From positions 1 through 64,000 of the forward strand of contig JAACJK010000003.1 of assembly GCA_013368325.1 (NCBI GenBank): a stretch of 64,000 nt of DNA. Direction: 5' to 3'. Both the position numbers and the translations under genes were made by a program. How positions within the stretch are numbered: the stretch's first letter is position 1; each line of letters begins with the position of its first letter. The notes beneath the pieces are model-generated. The model was not told where the DNA came from. It ran no database searches and saw nothing but the letters and a program-made list of their open reading frames with translations. This DNA is from Ephemerocybe angulata (Eukaryota > Basidiomycota > Agaricomycetes > Agaricales > Psathyrellaceae). Of this stretch, positions 43,401-53,419 are shown piece after piece.

Positions 43401-44577
43401 ACAAAGACTCACTTCTTGGGGTCACCGTTGCACTTGAGACAACGACGATAGGGCTTTGTCTCCCCCTTGTCATCTGTGACATCCTCCTTGGGAGCGAAGA
43501 AACGGTCGATATTCCGAGTCGCGCTGAGCTTCACTACGGGGACCTCAATCTCGCTCGACGACGACTCGCCATCATCATCGACCTCAATAGGATCAGCTGG
43601 AGAGTTGGCGCTTGGTGTGGTGGCGCTTTTCGACTTCGATTTCCCCTTCTTCGTGCCCTTGGAGCCACCTTGATATCCCAATGAGCAAGCTTGATAGGTG
43701 CGAGGTAAGAGAGACGTACTTTTCTTTTTCGTTCGGTGGCCTTTCTTCTTTGGAGGCTCATCCTCACTCTCCTCGTCGCTGCTTTCAACCACACCTAGGG
43801 TACTTTATCAGTCCAATGCTCAAGAGGCAGAATGCAGGGTACGTACGCTTTTTTCCTTTGTGAAGGGTTTTATTCTTCTTAGGTGACGGCTCAGAATCTT
43901 CGTCGTCGCTGTCGAGCTCGATGGGCGTCTGTGATTGAAGAGAATTGGCCGCGAAAAGAGAAGTGGGAGGAGGGGATGCGCCGGCAGGTGGTGGGAGGGA
44001 AGAAGCAGGCTGTGCTGTTATGGCAGCGGCTGCGCGCTCTTTCGCCGCAGCAGCTTCCTTTGCGGCAGCGATCGCACGGGCATCTCGGTGGGAATCCGTT
44101 GCGGGAATGGTGTCGTTGGAAGGGTCAGCCACGCATGAGCTGGGAATAGCCACACGCTTCCGCTTTAGAGGATTCTCTGGATCTGACATTGCGAGTCGTC
44201 GGAGCTCGGGGATGGGGGATGGGAATTTGCAGACGCCGGAGAAAGACTGACCTGGTAAGGTTTGGGAGGCCACTATCCATGAACCTTATTTTGCCAGTTG
44301 CAGTGATACGGCTGATGGAGCACTCAGTAGGAAAGGTATAGTTTATTGAAGCGCGCCTTTGGATTTCGCTACAAATAAGAGCAGAGGACTTGACCGGGAA
44401 AAAAGTCGGAGTTTGAAAACGGCTTAAGCCGCGGCTCCGGCTCTTACAAATCTTGATGCCGGGCCAAAGCCCACTTCGGGCCAGCGCCTAAATGCACGAC
44501 GGCCTTGGCCTGGCCTGGCCTCATAAGGGCCTGGCTTTGGCCGGCCCTTGGCTTAAGCCCAAGCCATAACATCACTA
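40489..44577 (-). mobile_element. hAT-superfamily DNA transposon
   Basis: The terminal inverted repeat TAGTGATGTTACGGC (right end: TAGTGATGTTATGGC on the minus strand) matches the hAT YARNG rule, and the 8-bp duplication TAAGTAAG lies at 40481-40488 and 44578-44585. Subterminal sequence is rich in GGCCTGGC and CTTGGCC blocks, probably transposase binding sites. It encodes one multi-exon transposase on the minus strand and looks complete. Confidence 0.93.
40687..44189 (-). CDS. hAT transposase (BED finger, RNase H-like core, dimerisation domain)
   Basis: The start is the first ATG, 44189 (MSDPENPLKRKR). About ten short GT-AG introns are readable. In order: a low-complexity nuclear N-terminus, a BED zinc finger (CLKCNGDPKKP ... 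TLRRHIGSKH), the hAT core with ISLTCDAWQASNQDAYFAV (first Asp), WITCDNASNN (second Asp) and IRCLAHIINLA, and the C-terminal dimerisation domain WASLARDHLAIMASSVSSER followed by RNRLLPDLVEALQFMKC. An acidic tail ends at TAG 40687. No frame break is evident at the junctions checked, so it may be active. Confidence 0.82.
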
Positions 44578-44585
44578 TAAGTAAG

Positions 44586-44889
44586 TACCGCTTAGTGTGT
44601 GGCAGTGTGGGTTTGTTTGTCGGCGCCATCGCCGCTTGGTCAGCACTACTGTACACCTTCGGAGATCGGCACCGTCGGTCGGCCTTTGGTCGGCCTTGGC
44701 TCGGCCTGTGACCACCATGGTCTCTTGCGACAACAGCAGAGATGACACCCAAATGCATTGGCCTTGCAGCCTTCTCGACCTGGCCTCAGACGGTAGAGAA
44801 GGGAAATAACAATCGGTGCATGTTCATTCTTTCTCTTGACTCACTCTACCAGGGTCCGGTCCGGCCTATCGCCACAGCACCTCTTCAAG
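44586..44889. other. Intergenic between the hAT element and unit f
   Basis: Contains a GGCC-rich stretch (TCGGCCTTTGGTCGGCCTTGG, 44678-44698) and no recognisable gene. Confidence 0.4.
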
Positions 44890-45069
44890 TTTGGGCGCTT
44901 ATTTTTCATCGACGAGGACTGGGGATGGACTTGAAGTGCCGGACCTACAGCCACCAGCGCCGGTCAACGCTTCACAGTGAAAGACCTTTGAACATTCGAG
45001 TCAGAACTGCATTAGGCAGAGTGATTCTGACATCCACTTCCGGCCTCGTCACAGCATGGATCACGGAAC

Positions 45070-45087
45070 GCGGTCATCTGCGGGGCG
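45070..45087 (+). promoter_or_regulatory. Family promoter motif upstream of paralogue f
   Basis: GCGGTCATCTGCGGGGCG, 52-69 bp before the ATG at 45139, with GATTCTGACATCC and CCTCGTCACA further upstream. Confidence 0.6.
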
Positions 45088-45138
45088 TGCACGCTGGGAA
45101 TCGCTCTTCGGTTCGTTCTACCCTGACAACCCACATCG

Positions 45139-48100
45139 ATGTCCCAAGATTTGAAGGAGCAGGTGATAGCGTAGGTGACTTTTATGGCTCGCACAGCAGA
45201 CTGACTGAACATAATCAGCGTTATAGGCAAATTCGACTCGGGCAAGACTACTGTGCGTCATTCATTTCGTTCACATAATGCCTTTCTTGCTGACGACGAG
45301 ATTAAGTTTATCAAGGCCGTTCGCGATGCAACGTCGAACGCTACACACACCCGACCTTCAGCTGAAGAAGCACCGACACTGGGGGTGGTGGAGTACCGCG
45401 TCCCTCTTCCTGGTGGCCGGCTATTAACGTTCATCGACACTCCGGGGCTCGATGGTTATCAGGCGGGAGGAGAAAAAGCGAAAGAGACGGAAGAGATCCT
45501 TCGAATGTTGGAGGAGCACATTACTGCAAAAGGGTGGGTACCGCAGGAGTAACGGTTCCACATGCCCATGGTTGACAACTAGGGAAATTGCCAGGTTTAC
45601 GCCCGTCACTCACGTCCTCGTCTTCTTAAGCGCAAACGACATCAACTCGAGCGAATTCAAGGGTCGGGCGCGACGCACGTTCGAGAGGCTCTTTCCAAAC
45701 TCTCAAGTAGCTTGTATCACCACTCATTGGGATCAAATTGAAGGCGACGACGGCCTTCCGATCACAGTCGAAGAGGCGAAAAGTAAGGAGGAAAGTATAT
45801 ATGCCAGTGCGACGAGCGGAAGCCTCCTGGAGTACCTTCACGCCGGCAGGGAAGGCAACGTTCTTCGTTTCCGGTCAGGCCTGTCTATCGAAGGCTACTC
45901 ATTTCCCCAGGACATTATCCACAAACTCTTTGGCGGCCAGGTCGGTTATGACTGGGATAATGAAGCTGCGTCAAGCTAACTCATAAACCGTTTATTCTAG
46001 GCTTCGGATCCCACTTTGGAGGAACGATTAGTGGCTATGACCAAGGAGCGGGACGACCTCGCCGCCAAGTACGCACTCCTCCTTCAGGAGAAAGGTGGTC
46101 CAACGACGCTTGGCGAAGCTAGTCCCGGTCCAAAGGACCCCAGTGAAGATTCTACCCTGGACTCAAAGGACGTCACCCGGACTCCACGTACTCGACGACA
46201 ACGACTCTTGGACACGATCAACGGATTCTCTGCCCAGGTACGGGAGAGGTTACCGAGCTCGAAAGGGAGGCGTTAGACGTGGCGCACGAGTGTAAATCCA
46301 ATCGCCAGAAGTCCGAAACTGCGTTTGCCGAGCTCAAGAATACCGGAAGCCGATTTGCAGAAGGGCTGGGCAACTTGGACGCGGTGGTAGACGAATACAC
46401 CAGCCTCCGGCAAGGGAAGGACATATTCGAGGAGCAGGAGCGGTCTCTTACCGCAGAGTTAAACGCGCCTCAGTCGCCCGGGAGCCAGAGTTCTGTCAGA
46501 GCGATACCGGCGGGGACGAAGCAGCGGTTCGTGTTGAGACTGCAGGAGGCGCAGGCCAACCTCAAAGAAACAGAGAGATTGATGGCGTTGGTCGCGGGAG
46601 ACTATCGGCAAGGATGCGCAAAAGTGGAGCTCGAGGCGGCGCAGATAGCGAAGTTGAAGCGTATTGTGCAGGGGAAGGAGAGGGAGTTGGGTGAATGGTT
46701 GTTGCCGGAGTCCGAATGGTTTACCAAAGAGCTCGAGAACTTCCGTGCTCTCCAAACCTCCATTTCCACTTCTCTTGACGCTATGCGGAGTGGGCTGGAG
46801 GATGGGTGGGAAGGGAAGCTCGGCGACAACACAGTGTTCCTCGAAGGCCTCGGTGGCTACACCGTCCATTCCGAGATGGTCGCGCATCCAGAGGACTGGG
46901 CTCCGGCTATCGAATCATTCTACCTATCGCAGGTTTCGCTCGCACTGTCCCAGGAAATGGTCAAGTTCCACTCAGCCGTGCTCGAGCGACTCAAGATTCA
47001 GGAAAAATCTGCCCAGCGAGAATGGAAGAACGGGAGTGAGGCTATTTTTGGGCAACGTGTGCCGAGCTTCATGAAGTCCTCACTCCCGCAACTCATTCCG
47101 TTTACTGAAGAACCCGGAGTCGGTGTTACAGTGACTGTCGGCCCGTCTGGAGACCCAATCGTGCCGTCCGAAGACCCAATCGTGCCATCTCCAGACCCAA
47201 TCGTGCCATCTCCAGACCCAATTATGCCATCCGAGGACCCAATTGTGCTGGCTGATCAACCCGGTTCTGGTGTCCCACACGACCACCTCCCGCTGCCCTC
47301 TAGGCCACTGGTTGGAAACGGCGGTGTTATGTCCGTGGTATTCTCTCTGGATGGAACGAAGGTTGTCTCTGGGTCCACCGATAATACAATCCGGGTGTGG
47401 GATGCGTCGACTGGCCAAGTGCAGAAAGTCTTGACCGGACACACTGCCAACTGCACATCCGTTGCGATCTCGGGCGACGGTTCTTGGATCGTCTCCGGGT
47501 CCGACGACAGGACTGTGAGGACATGGGATGTAATGACAGGAAAGGAGAAACAGGTGTTGCTGGGGCACACGGGCGCTGTTAAAGCAGTTGCTGTCTCCTG
47601 GGATGGGACCCGGATTTGCTCTGGGGGAGATGATCATAGGGTGAGGGCATGGGACGCGGCGACAGGCGCTGTGCAGAGCATCATGGAGGGGCACACCGGA
47701 GGAGTCAACTCAGTCGCATTCTCGAGGGATGGAAAGTGGATCGCGTCTGGGGCGTGGGATCAGACGATAAGGGTATGGGGTGCACCATCGACGAAAAGGG
47801 TATGGGGTGCATCATCGACGAAAAGCAAACTGCAGAAGGTGCTGCAAGGGCATAACAACGGGGTTATGTCTGTTGCCTTTTCAATGGATGGGACACGGAT
47901 TGTGTCAGCGTCATCCGACTGCACGGGGAAGGTCTGGGATGCGTCAACAGGTAGCCTGTTAAGAACCCTGGTGGGGCATACGCGTATCGTTATGTCAATT
48001 GCGCTCTCGCCGGATGCCCGTAGGATTATCTCGGGGTCGTACGACCACACGCTGCGGGTGTGGGACGCATCGACAGGCGAGGTGCAGAATGTCTTGGCGG

Positions 48101-48222
48101 AGCACAGCGGCATTGTTTGGTCAGTTGCATTCTCATCGGATGGAAGACGAGTTGCTACTGGGTCGTTTGATACAACGATCAGGATATGGGATCTGAGCGA
48201 ACCCGCGTCTTTATCTCATTAA
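45139..48222 (+). pseudogene. GTPase-coiled-coil-WD40 protein, paralogue f (one frameshift)
   Basis: Exons 45139-45170, 45219-45252, 45307-45533, 45595-45940 and 46001-48222 join in phase. The GTPase domain has P-loop VIGKFDSGKTT (residues 12-22), G3 LTFIDTPGLDGY and the G4-like TTHWD. The coiled coil starts ASDPTLEERLVAMTKERDD. Near 46240 one base is missing relative to paralogue g, shifting the frame after FSAQV; from about 46279 the coiled coil resumes, followed by a DPIVPS repeat linker and seven WD40 blades ending at TAA 48222. Otherwise full length. Confidence 0.85.
47152..47256 (+). repeat. 21-bp coding minisatellite in the paralogue f linker
   Basis: Five copies of a 21-bp unit (GACCCAATCGTGCCATCTCC...) encode DPIVPS-type heptads between the coiled coil and the propeller. 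Paralogue g has about two degenerate units at the same place and the minus-strand paralogues none, so the linker length varies by repeat slippage. Confidence 0.9.
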
Positions 48223-48701
48223 GATTAGCTTCACAAGTAGAGGAGACACTGGCGGCCCATCGATGTATACTATGTCAGTTTCCTGATCACCGTTCACTAT
48301 TTGAAACGTTCCCATCCGCTTCTTTGGACTTGACATTTTGGAAATTACTACAGTACTTACTGTAAGCTGTCAACCTCATTTCATCTTTGAAATGAGTCGG
48401 GCTGCCTTCCATGGCGGCGGTTTACCCAGACATGCTGCACGCACCACAGAATGCGGCTCTCTTGCCCATGTGTACACGATTGCATAGACACTTGTCAGTG
48501 TCTCGGCCTCGCCAGATTCCTGGACACTGAAAGTGGGAAGGCGGGATGTGACGAGATTGAGAGAATCTGTTTCCCTATTGCATTCTTTACTCGAACGTCC
48601 CGCCCCTCATAAGGGTTTTGCTGCGACGCTCTGTACACCTCTGGCGGGTTGAATACGGTGCCTCAAGCCCGCACCCACTGGCCTAGTCCCTATTAACGAA
48701 G
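48223..48701. other. 3' flank of paralogue f, no gene seen
   Basis: The first 100 bp resemble the 3' flanks of the other paralogues (GTATACTATGTCAGTTTCC). The rest is unassigned. Confidence 0.45.
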
Positions 48702-49116
48702 AATAAGCGCCCAAACACAAGAGTGCTGGGCACTGGCCTTAGGCCGGCGACAGCAGAGATAGAATGGAAACGCACCGATTTTTATTTCGATCCTCTAACA
48801 CATGAGACCTTGTCGAGGTAGCTACAAGGCCAGCGCAGGCGTCGTCTCGCCTGTTGTCGTTGCAAGGTCATGGTGGTCGGTGGTTGACCGGCAAAGCCGG
48901 GAGTGGAACGGGCGGCCCCGAAGCGGCTGACCAAGCGCCGATGTTGCCGCCGACATGGAGATCGGACGAACTCCCTTTCAACTCCCTTTAGGTTTCTCCC
49001 CTCCCTTCGTGTATCGCTTTTTCAGATCTCTCTCAAGTAGAAAAGGCTTGCGTGCATTCCGCTCTACCGTGCCGACCTGCTGCCAGCGCCCAGCACTAGT
49101 CTCGGCGCTTATATTT
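48702..49116. repeat. Shared intergenic module between f and g, MITE-like
   Basis: Bounded by AATAAGCGCCCAAA (48702-48715) and GGCGCTTATATTT (49104-49116), which are inverted. Inside are CTGGGCACTGGCC, GCAGGCGTCGTC, ACCGGCAAAGCCGGG and GCGGCTGACCAAGCGCC, which recur near paralogues a, c and e. Read alone it could be a 415-bp MITE; read with its neighbours the two motifs are the ends of units f and g. Confidence 0.5.
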
Positions 49117-49377
49117 CGTCAACAAGGACTGTTATAGGCCACTGGGGAAGGACACGAAGAACTGGACCTACGAAGTACAAACCAGAGCTGGCTAGAGCGT
49201 CGCAGCGAAAATCCATCTAAGGGGCGAAACTTCGAGTATCGACTGCAATAGGCAGACTGATTTTGACATCCTTCCCTAACCTCGTCACAGCTCGTCACCG
49301 TGATGTGGATTCATTCTGGCATTCACGCTCAGCGCTTGCCGCCCATCGATAACGATTATAATAGGCAAATACAGAAT

Positions 49378-49395
49378 GCGGTTATCTGCGGGGCG
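49378..49395 (+). promoter_or_regulatory. Family promoter motif upstream of paralogue g
   Basis: GCGGTTATCTGCGGGGCG, identical to the copy before paralogue b, 58-75 bp before the ATG at 49453. CTCGTCACAGCTCGTCACCG lies near 49281-49300. Confidence 0.65.
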
Positions 49396-49452
49396 TCTAA
49401 TCGCCTGCACGCTGGGAATGGCCCTTAGCTCCTACCCCGACGACCCATATCG

Positions 49453-52431
49453 ATGTCTAAAGATTTGGAGGAGCAAGTGATAGCGTAGGTAGCCTTTACG
49501 TACCTCAAGAAAGCCACTTAGCTGACTGACGGAATGCACTCAGCGTCATTGGCAAATTCGACTCCGGAAAGACTACTGTGTGTTTTTCTTTCCATTCCCT
49601 GGTGATAGAGTGACTTTCTTATGACGACGACATTCAGTTCATCAAGACTGTCTGCGATGCAGCGGCTGGAGAGACTTCAACGCTGGAAATCGTGGAGTAC
49701 AGCGCGGCCCTTCCTGGCGGACGGGTATTGAAATTCCTTGACACTCCCGGACTGGATGGATATCAGGCGGGGGATGGCCACGCAAAAGACACAGAGGAGA
49801 TTTTTCAAATGTTGGAGGAGTATATCAATGCAAAGAAGTGAGTGCCTATTCTAGCTACGGGGGATAACGATTGACTGTGGGTGGTCACTAGATTCACGTC
49901 CATCACTCATGTCCTCGTCTTTCTAAGCGCAAACGACATAACGATGACCGATTTCAAGGGGCGGGCGCGACGCACCTTCGAGCGGCTCTTTGCAAATTCT
50001 GAGGTCGTTTGCATCACCACTCATTGGGATCAAAGGGAAGGTGACGACGGCCTTCCGATCACCGCTGAAGAGGCGGAGAGGACAGAGGAAAGTCTCTATG
50101 TCAATGGAACGACGAGCGGGAGCCTTCTGGAGTACCTGCACGCCGTCAGAGAGGGCAACGTCCTCCATTTCCGACTCGGAACCGGTCTTTCTCTCGAATC
50201 CTACTCATTTCCTCAAGACATCATTCGCAAACTCTTTGACGGACGGGTAAGTCGTGCCTCGGGTACCTAAGCTGCGAGCAGCGAGAAGCTCATTTATGAA
50301 TCGACTTTCCCCCTAGGATTCGGAGTCCACTCTAGAGGAGAGATTAGCGACACTGACCAAGGAGCGGGATGACCTCGCTACCAAGTACGCACACCTCCTT
50401 CAGGAGAAAGACGGTCCCACAACCCATGGCGAAGCAACCCCTGGTCCCAAGGACGCCAGTAAGGATTCTACCCCGGGCTCAAAGGACCTCACCCAGACTC
50501 CACGTACTCGACGACAACGACTCTTGAACACGATCAACGGTTTCTCTGCCCAGGTACTGGAGATGGTTACCGATCTCGAAAGGGAGGCGTTAGACGTCGC
50601 GCACGAGTGTAAATCCAATCGCCAAGAGTGCGAGACTGCTTCCGCCGAGCTCAAGGATGCGGAAAGCCGATATGCAGAAGGGCTGGAAAACTTGAACGCG
50701 GTGGTGGAGGAATATACCCGACTCCGGCAAGATAAAGACACATTTGAGGAGCAGGAGAGGTCTCTTACTGCAGAGTTAGGCGCGTCTCAGTCGCCGGGAA
50801 GCCAAAGTCCTGCCAGAGCGATACCAGCGGGGAAGAGACAACGGCTCGCATTGAGACTCCAGCAGGCCCAGGCTAACCTCAAAGAAACGGAGCGCTTGAT
50901 GGCGATGGCCGCGGGAGACTATCAGCAAGGATGTGAAGAAGTGGAGCTGGCAGCTGCGGAGATCGAGAAGCTGAAACGCGCTGTGCAAGGGAAGGAGAGA
51001 GAGTTGAGTGAGTGGCTGTCTCCGGAGTCGGAATGGTTTACGAAAGAGCTGGAGAACTTCCGAGCTCTCCATAGTTCTATCTCCACTTCCCTTGACGCGA
51101 TGCGTGGTGGGATGGATGATGGCTGGGAGGGGAAGCTTGGCGAAAACGCAGTGTTCCTGGAAGGTCTCGGCGGTTACACCGTGCACCCCGAGATGGTCGC
51201 GCATCCAAGGGACTGGGCTCCAGCCATCGAATCGTTCTACCTGTCACAGGTGTCGCTTGCCCTATCCAAAGAAATGGCCAATTTCTACTCAGCCGTGCTC
51301 GAACGAGTCAAATTTCAGGAAGCCTCCGCCCAGCGAGAATGGAAGAAGGGCACTGAAGCCATCCTCGGGCAGCCCGTGCCTAGCTTCAAGAAGTCCTCCC
51401 TGCCGCAACTCATTCCATTGACTGAAGGACCTGGAGTCGATGTTGCTGAAGACCCTGTTGTGCCGTCTGAAGATCCAGTCTTGCCGTCTGATCAGCCCGG
51501 TTCTGGTGTCCCCCAAGATCGCCTCCCGCTGCCCCCAGGGCCCCTGGTTGTAGACTGTGCTGTTATGTCTGTGGCATTCTCCCGGGACGGAACGAAGGTT
51601 GTCTCTGGGTCCCACGATAACGCGGCCAGGGTGTGGGATGCGTCAACTGGACAAGTGCAGAAAGTCTTGACAGGACACAGTGCCAATTGCACGTCTGTGG
51701 CGATCTCGGGGGATGGCTCTTGGATCGTCTCCGGGTCCGACGACAGGACTGTGAGGACGTGGGATATAACGACAGGAAAGCAGCAACAGGTGTTGCTCGG
51801 GCACACTGGCGCCGTTAAGTCAGTTGCGCTTTCCTGGGATAGCTCCCGGATTTGTTCTGGGTCAGACGACATGACGCTGAGGGTCTGGGACGCGTCGACA
51901 GGCATAGTGCAGAGCATCATGGAGGGGCACACCAGAGCAATCAACTCAGTCGCATTCTCGAGGGATGGAAAGTGGATTGCGTCTGGGGCGTGGGATAAGA
52001 CGATAAGGGTATGGAATGCATCATCAACGAACGGCAGCCTACAGAAGGTGCTGCAAGGACATGACAACGGGGTCTTGTCTATTGGCTTCTCAGTGGATAG
52101 GACACGCATTGTGTCTGCGTCAGCGGACTCCACGGTGAAGGTCTGGGATGCGTCGACAGGTAGCCTGTTAAGAACGCTGGAGGGACATACGGGTATTGTT
52201 ATGGCAGTTGCTCTCTCGCCGGATGGCCGTAGGATTGTATCTGGGTCGTACGACGCCACAGTGCGAGTGTGGGACGCATCGACAGGCGAGTTGCAGGTTG
52301 TTTTAAGGGAGCACAGCGGCATTGTCTGGTCGGTTGCATTCTCATCGGATGGACGACGGTTTGCCTCCGGGTCGTTTGACTCGACGATCAGGATATGGGA
52401 GCTGAGCGCACTTCTATCTGTAGCTCATTAA
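49453..52431 (+). CDS. GTPase-coiled-coil-WD40 protein, paralogue g (intact, full length)
   Basis: Five exons (49453-49484, 49544-49577, 49638-49837, 49892-50246, 50317-52431) join without a break into 911 residues. Residues 1-207 form a small P-loop GTPase: GKFDSGKTT (14-22), LDTPGLDGY (56-64, the DxxG motif) and TTHWD (131-135) in the place of the usual NKxD. Residues 208 to about 590 are a charged coiled coil, then a proline-rich linker and seven WD40 repeats (about 616-911), one full propeller. Architecture parallels fungal NLR-like proteins but with a TRAFAC-type GTPase instead of NACHT; a nonself-recognition or signalling role is inferred, not shown. Confidence 0.87.
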
Positions 52432-52682
52432 GATTAGCTTAACGAGGAGACTTGGAGGAGACACTGGTTCCTCCTTCCGTTACCGATGTATGATCTGCAG
52501 CCTGTGCTGTTCGACGCCTGCCATTCTGATGTTTCCAGTCTATTTACTGTAATGACTTGGTAGAAGTTCCTCGCCAAAATTAGTTCAGATTGATTCCGTA
52601 TGGGCGTTTTGAGAGGCCGAAAGAACCCAGCTGGTGAACACATTCGTCATGGGAGGTTGGGGTCCTAGGACGGCTCTGAAGA
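52432..52682. other. 3' flank of paralogue g
   Basis: GATTAGCTTAACGAGGAGAC and GATGTATGATCTGC match the 3' flank of paralogue f for about 100 bp. The terminal motif expected here is missing; CAAAATTAG near 52575 may be its remnant. Confidence 0.45.
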
Positions 52683-52932
52683 CAAGAAGGAAAGGCAAAC
52701 ATTACAATTGGTTGACGTCCAAGTGGCCCCAACAGCAGTAGAGCACAGGCGCACCTAGGGGAAGGTCTGTGCGATGGGCCGTGGCGTCGTCGTCTTCGTC
52801 GTTGTAGGGGGCGGGATGCTGGCACTCTTGTATCTTCATAAGCTACGGAGGTGGGCTGCGTAAGAAGTAAGGCCAAGATAGATGTCTGAGAAGTGCTGCT
52901 GGGAAGCAGTCAACGCGCGCTTCTTAGTAGCC

Positions 52933-52944
52933 GGCGCTTATTTT
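52933..52944 (+). repeat. Unit-end motif inside the duplicated arm
   Basis: GGCGCTTATTTT, the same core as the ends of the WD40 units; its mate in the other arm is 59909-59920. It shows that the motif is not restricted to WD40 genes. Confidence 0.5.
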
Positions 52945-53037
52945 GAAACGAAAGGGACTGGAAGTTTCATACCCTAAGAACAGAGAGAAAGTACAATTGA
53001 TTTGACCCCAGCTTATTAGAGACGTGGCACTGTCGCA

Positions 53038-53419
53038 TTACAACGGTGCTGGTGTGGTTGTGACCGCTGTTATCGTCGTCGCAGCTGCGGTTGGCGCACA
53101 CTGTGCATACCCTAGGGAGTGGAAGGAAAATATTCAATGAAACGGGCAGACACAGTCAAGTTGGATTACAGCTCACAGGAGTTTATGGTAGAGAAGTACA
53201 GATCCGTGCTGAATAGACCAAGAAGATCGGGAGTTGGCAATGATCTGCTTGGCGGATATCCGACGCTCACCTTACGCACCGAGTCCCCCCAATCAAGCCC
53301 TGACCTCCACCTACGCACAATTATAAGCATCACCCACTTTTACTCAAAGATCAAAAACTTACACTGCCCAAAGGTCTTTACTGGCTCTACAGAACTGGGG
53401 ATGGGGCTGGTGGTTCCAC
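53038..53419 (-). pseudogene. 5'-truncated copy of the CBM1 secreted-protein gene
   Basis: The last part of exon 1 and exons 2-4 of the gene at 59133 can be read on the minus strand with the same splice sites and an open frame: GQCGGQGLIGGTRCVS, TDLYFSTINSWYAQC and a threonine-rich tail to TAA. The signal peptide and the cysteine-rich N-terminal half are missing, cut at the duplication edge. The third CBM1 cysteine position is Phe. Confidence 0.75.

Larger units (their letters stand above)
44890..48715. repeat. Unit f bracketed by inverted terminal motifs
   Basis: TTTGGGCGCTTATTTT (44890-44905) and AATAAGCGCCCAAA (48702-48715) enclose paralogue f. The gene here is on the plus strand, so the motif pair is kept while the gene orientation is reversed relative to units b and c. 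Confidence 0.5.
52683..53419 (-). repeat. Inverted duplication, left arm
   Basis: Reverse-complement copy of 59398-60181 with several indels, including about 60 bp present only here. Both edges are sharp: similarity begins at CAAGAAGGAAAGGC (52683) and ends at TGGTTCCAC (53411-53419), in the middle of exon 1 of the duplicated gene. Confidence 0.88.

Noticed and set aside
21123..49116. Helitron origin of the WD40 units
   Set aside because: No TC start, no CTRR end and no 3' hairpin; the ends are inverted repeats, which Helitrons lack.
49453..52431. NACHT or NB-ARC domain
   Set aside because: The P-loop domain has a DTPGLDG switch and no NACHT Walker B or sensor motifs; it fits a small GTPase better.
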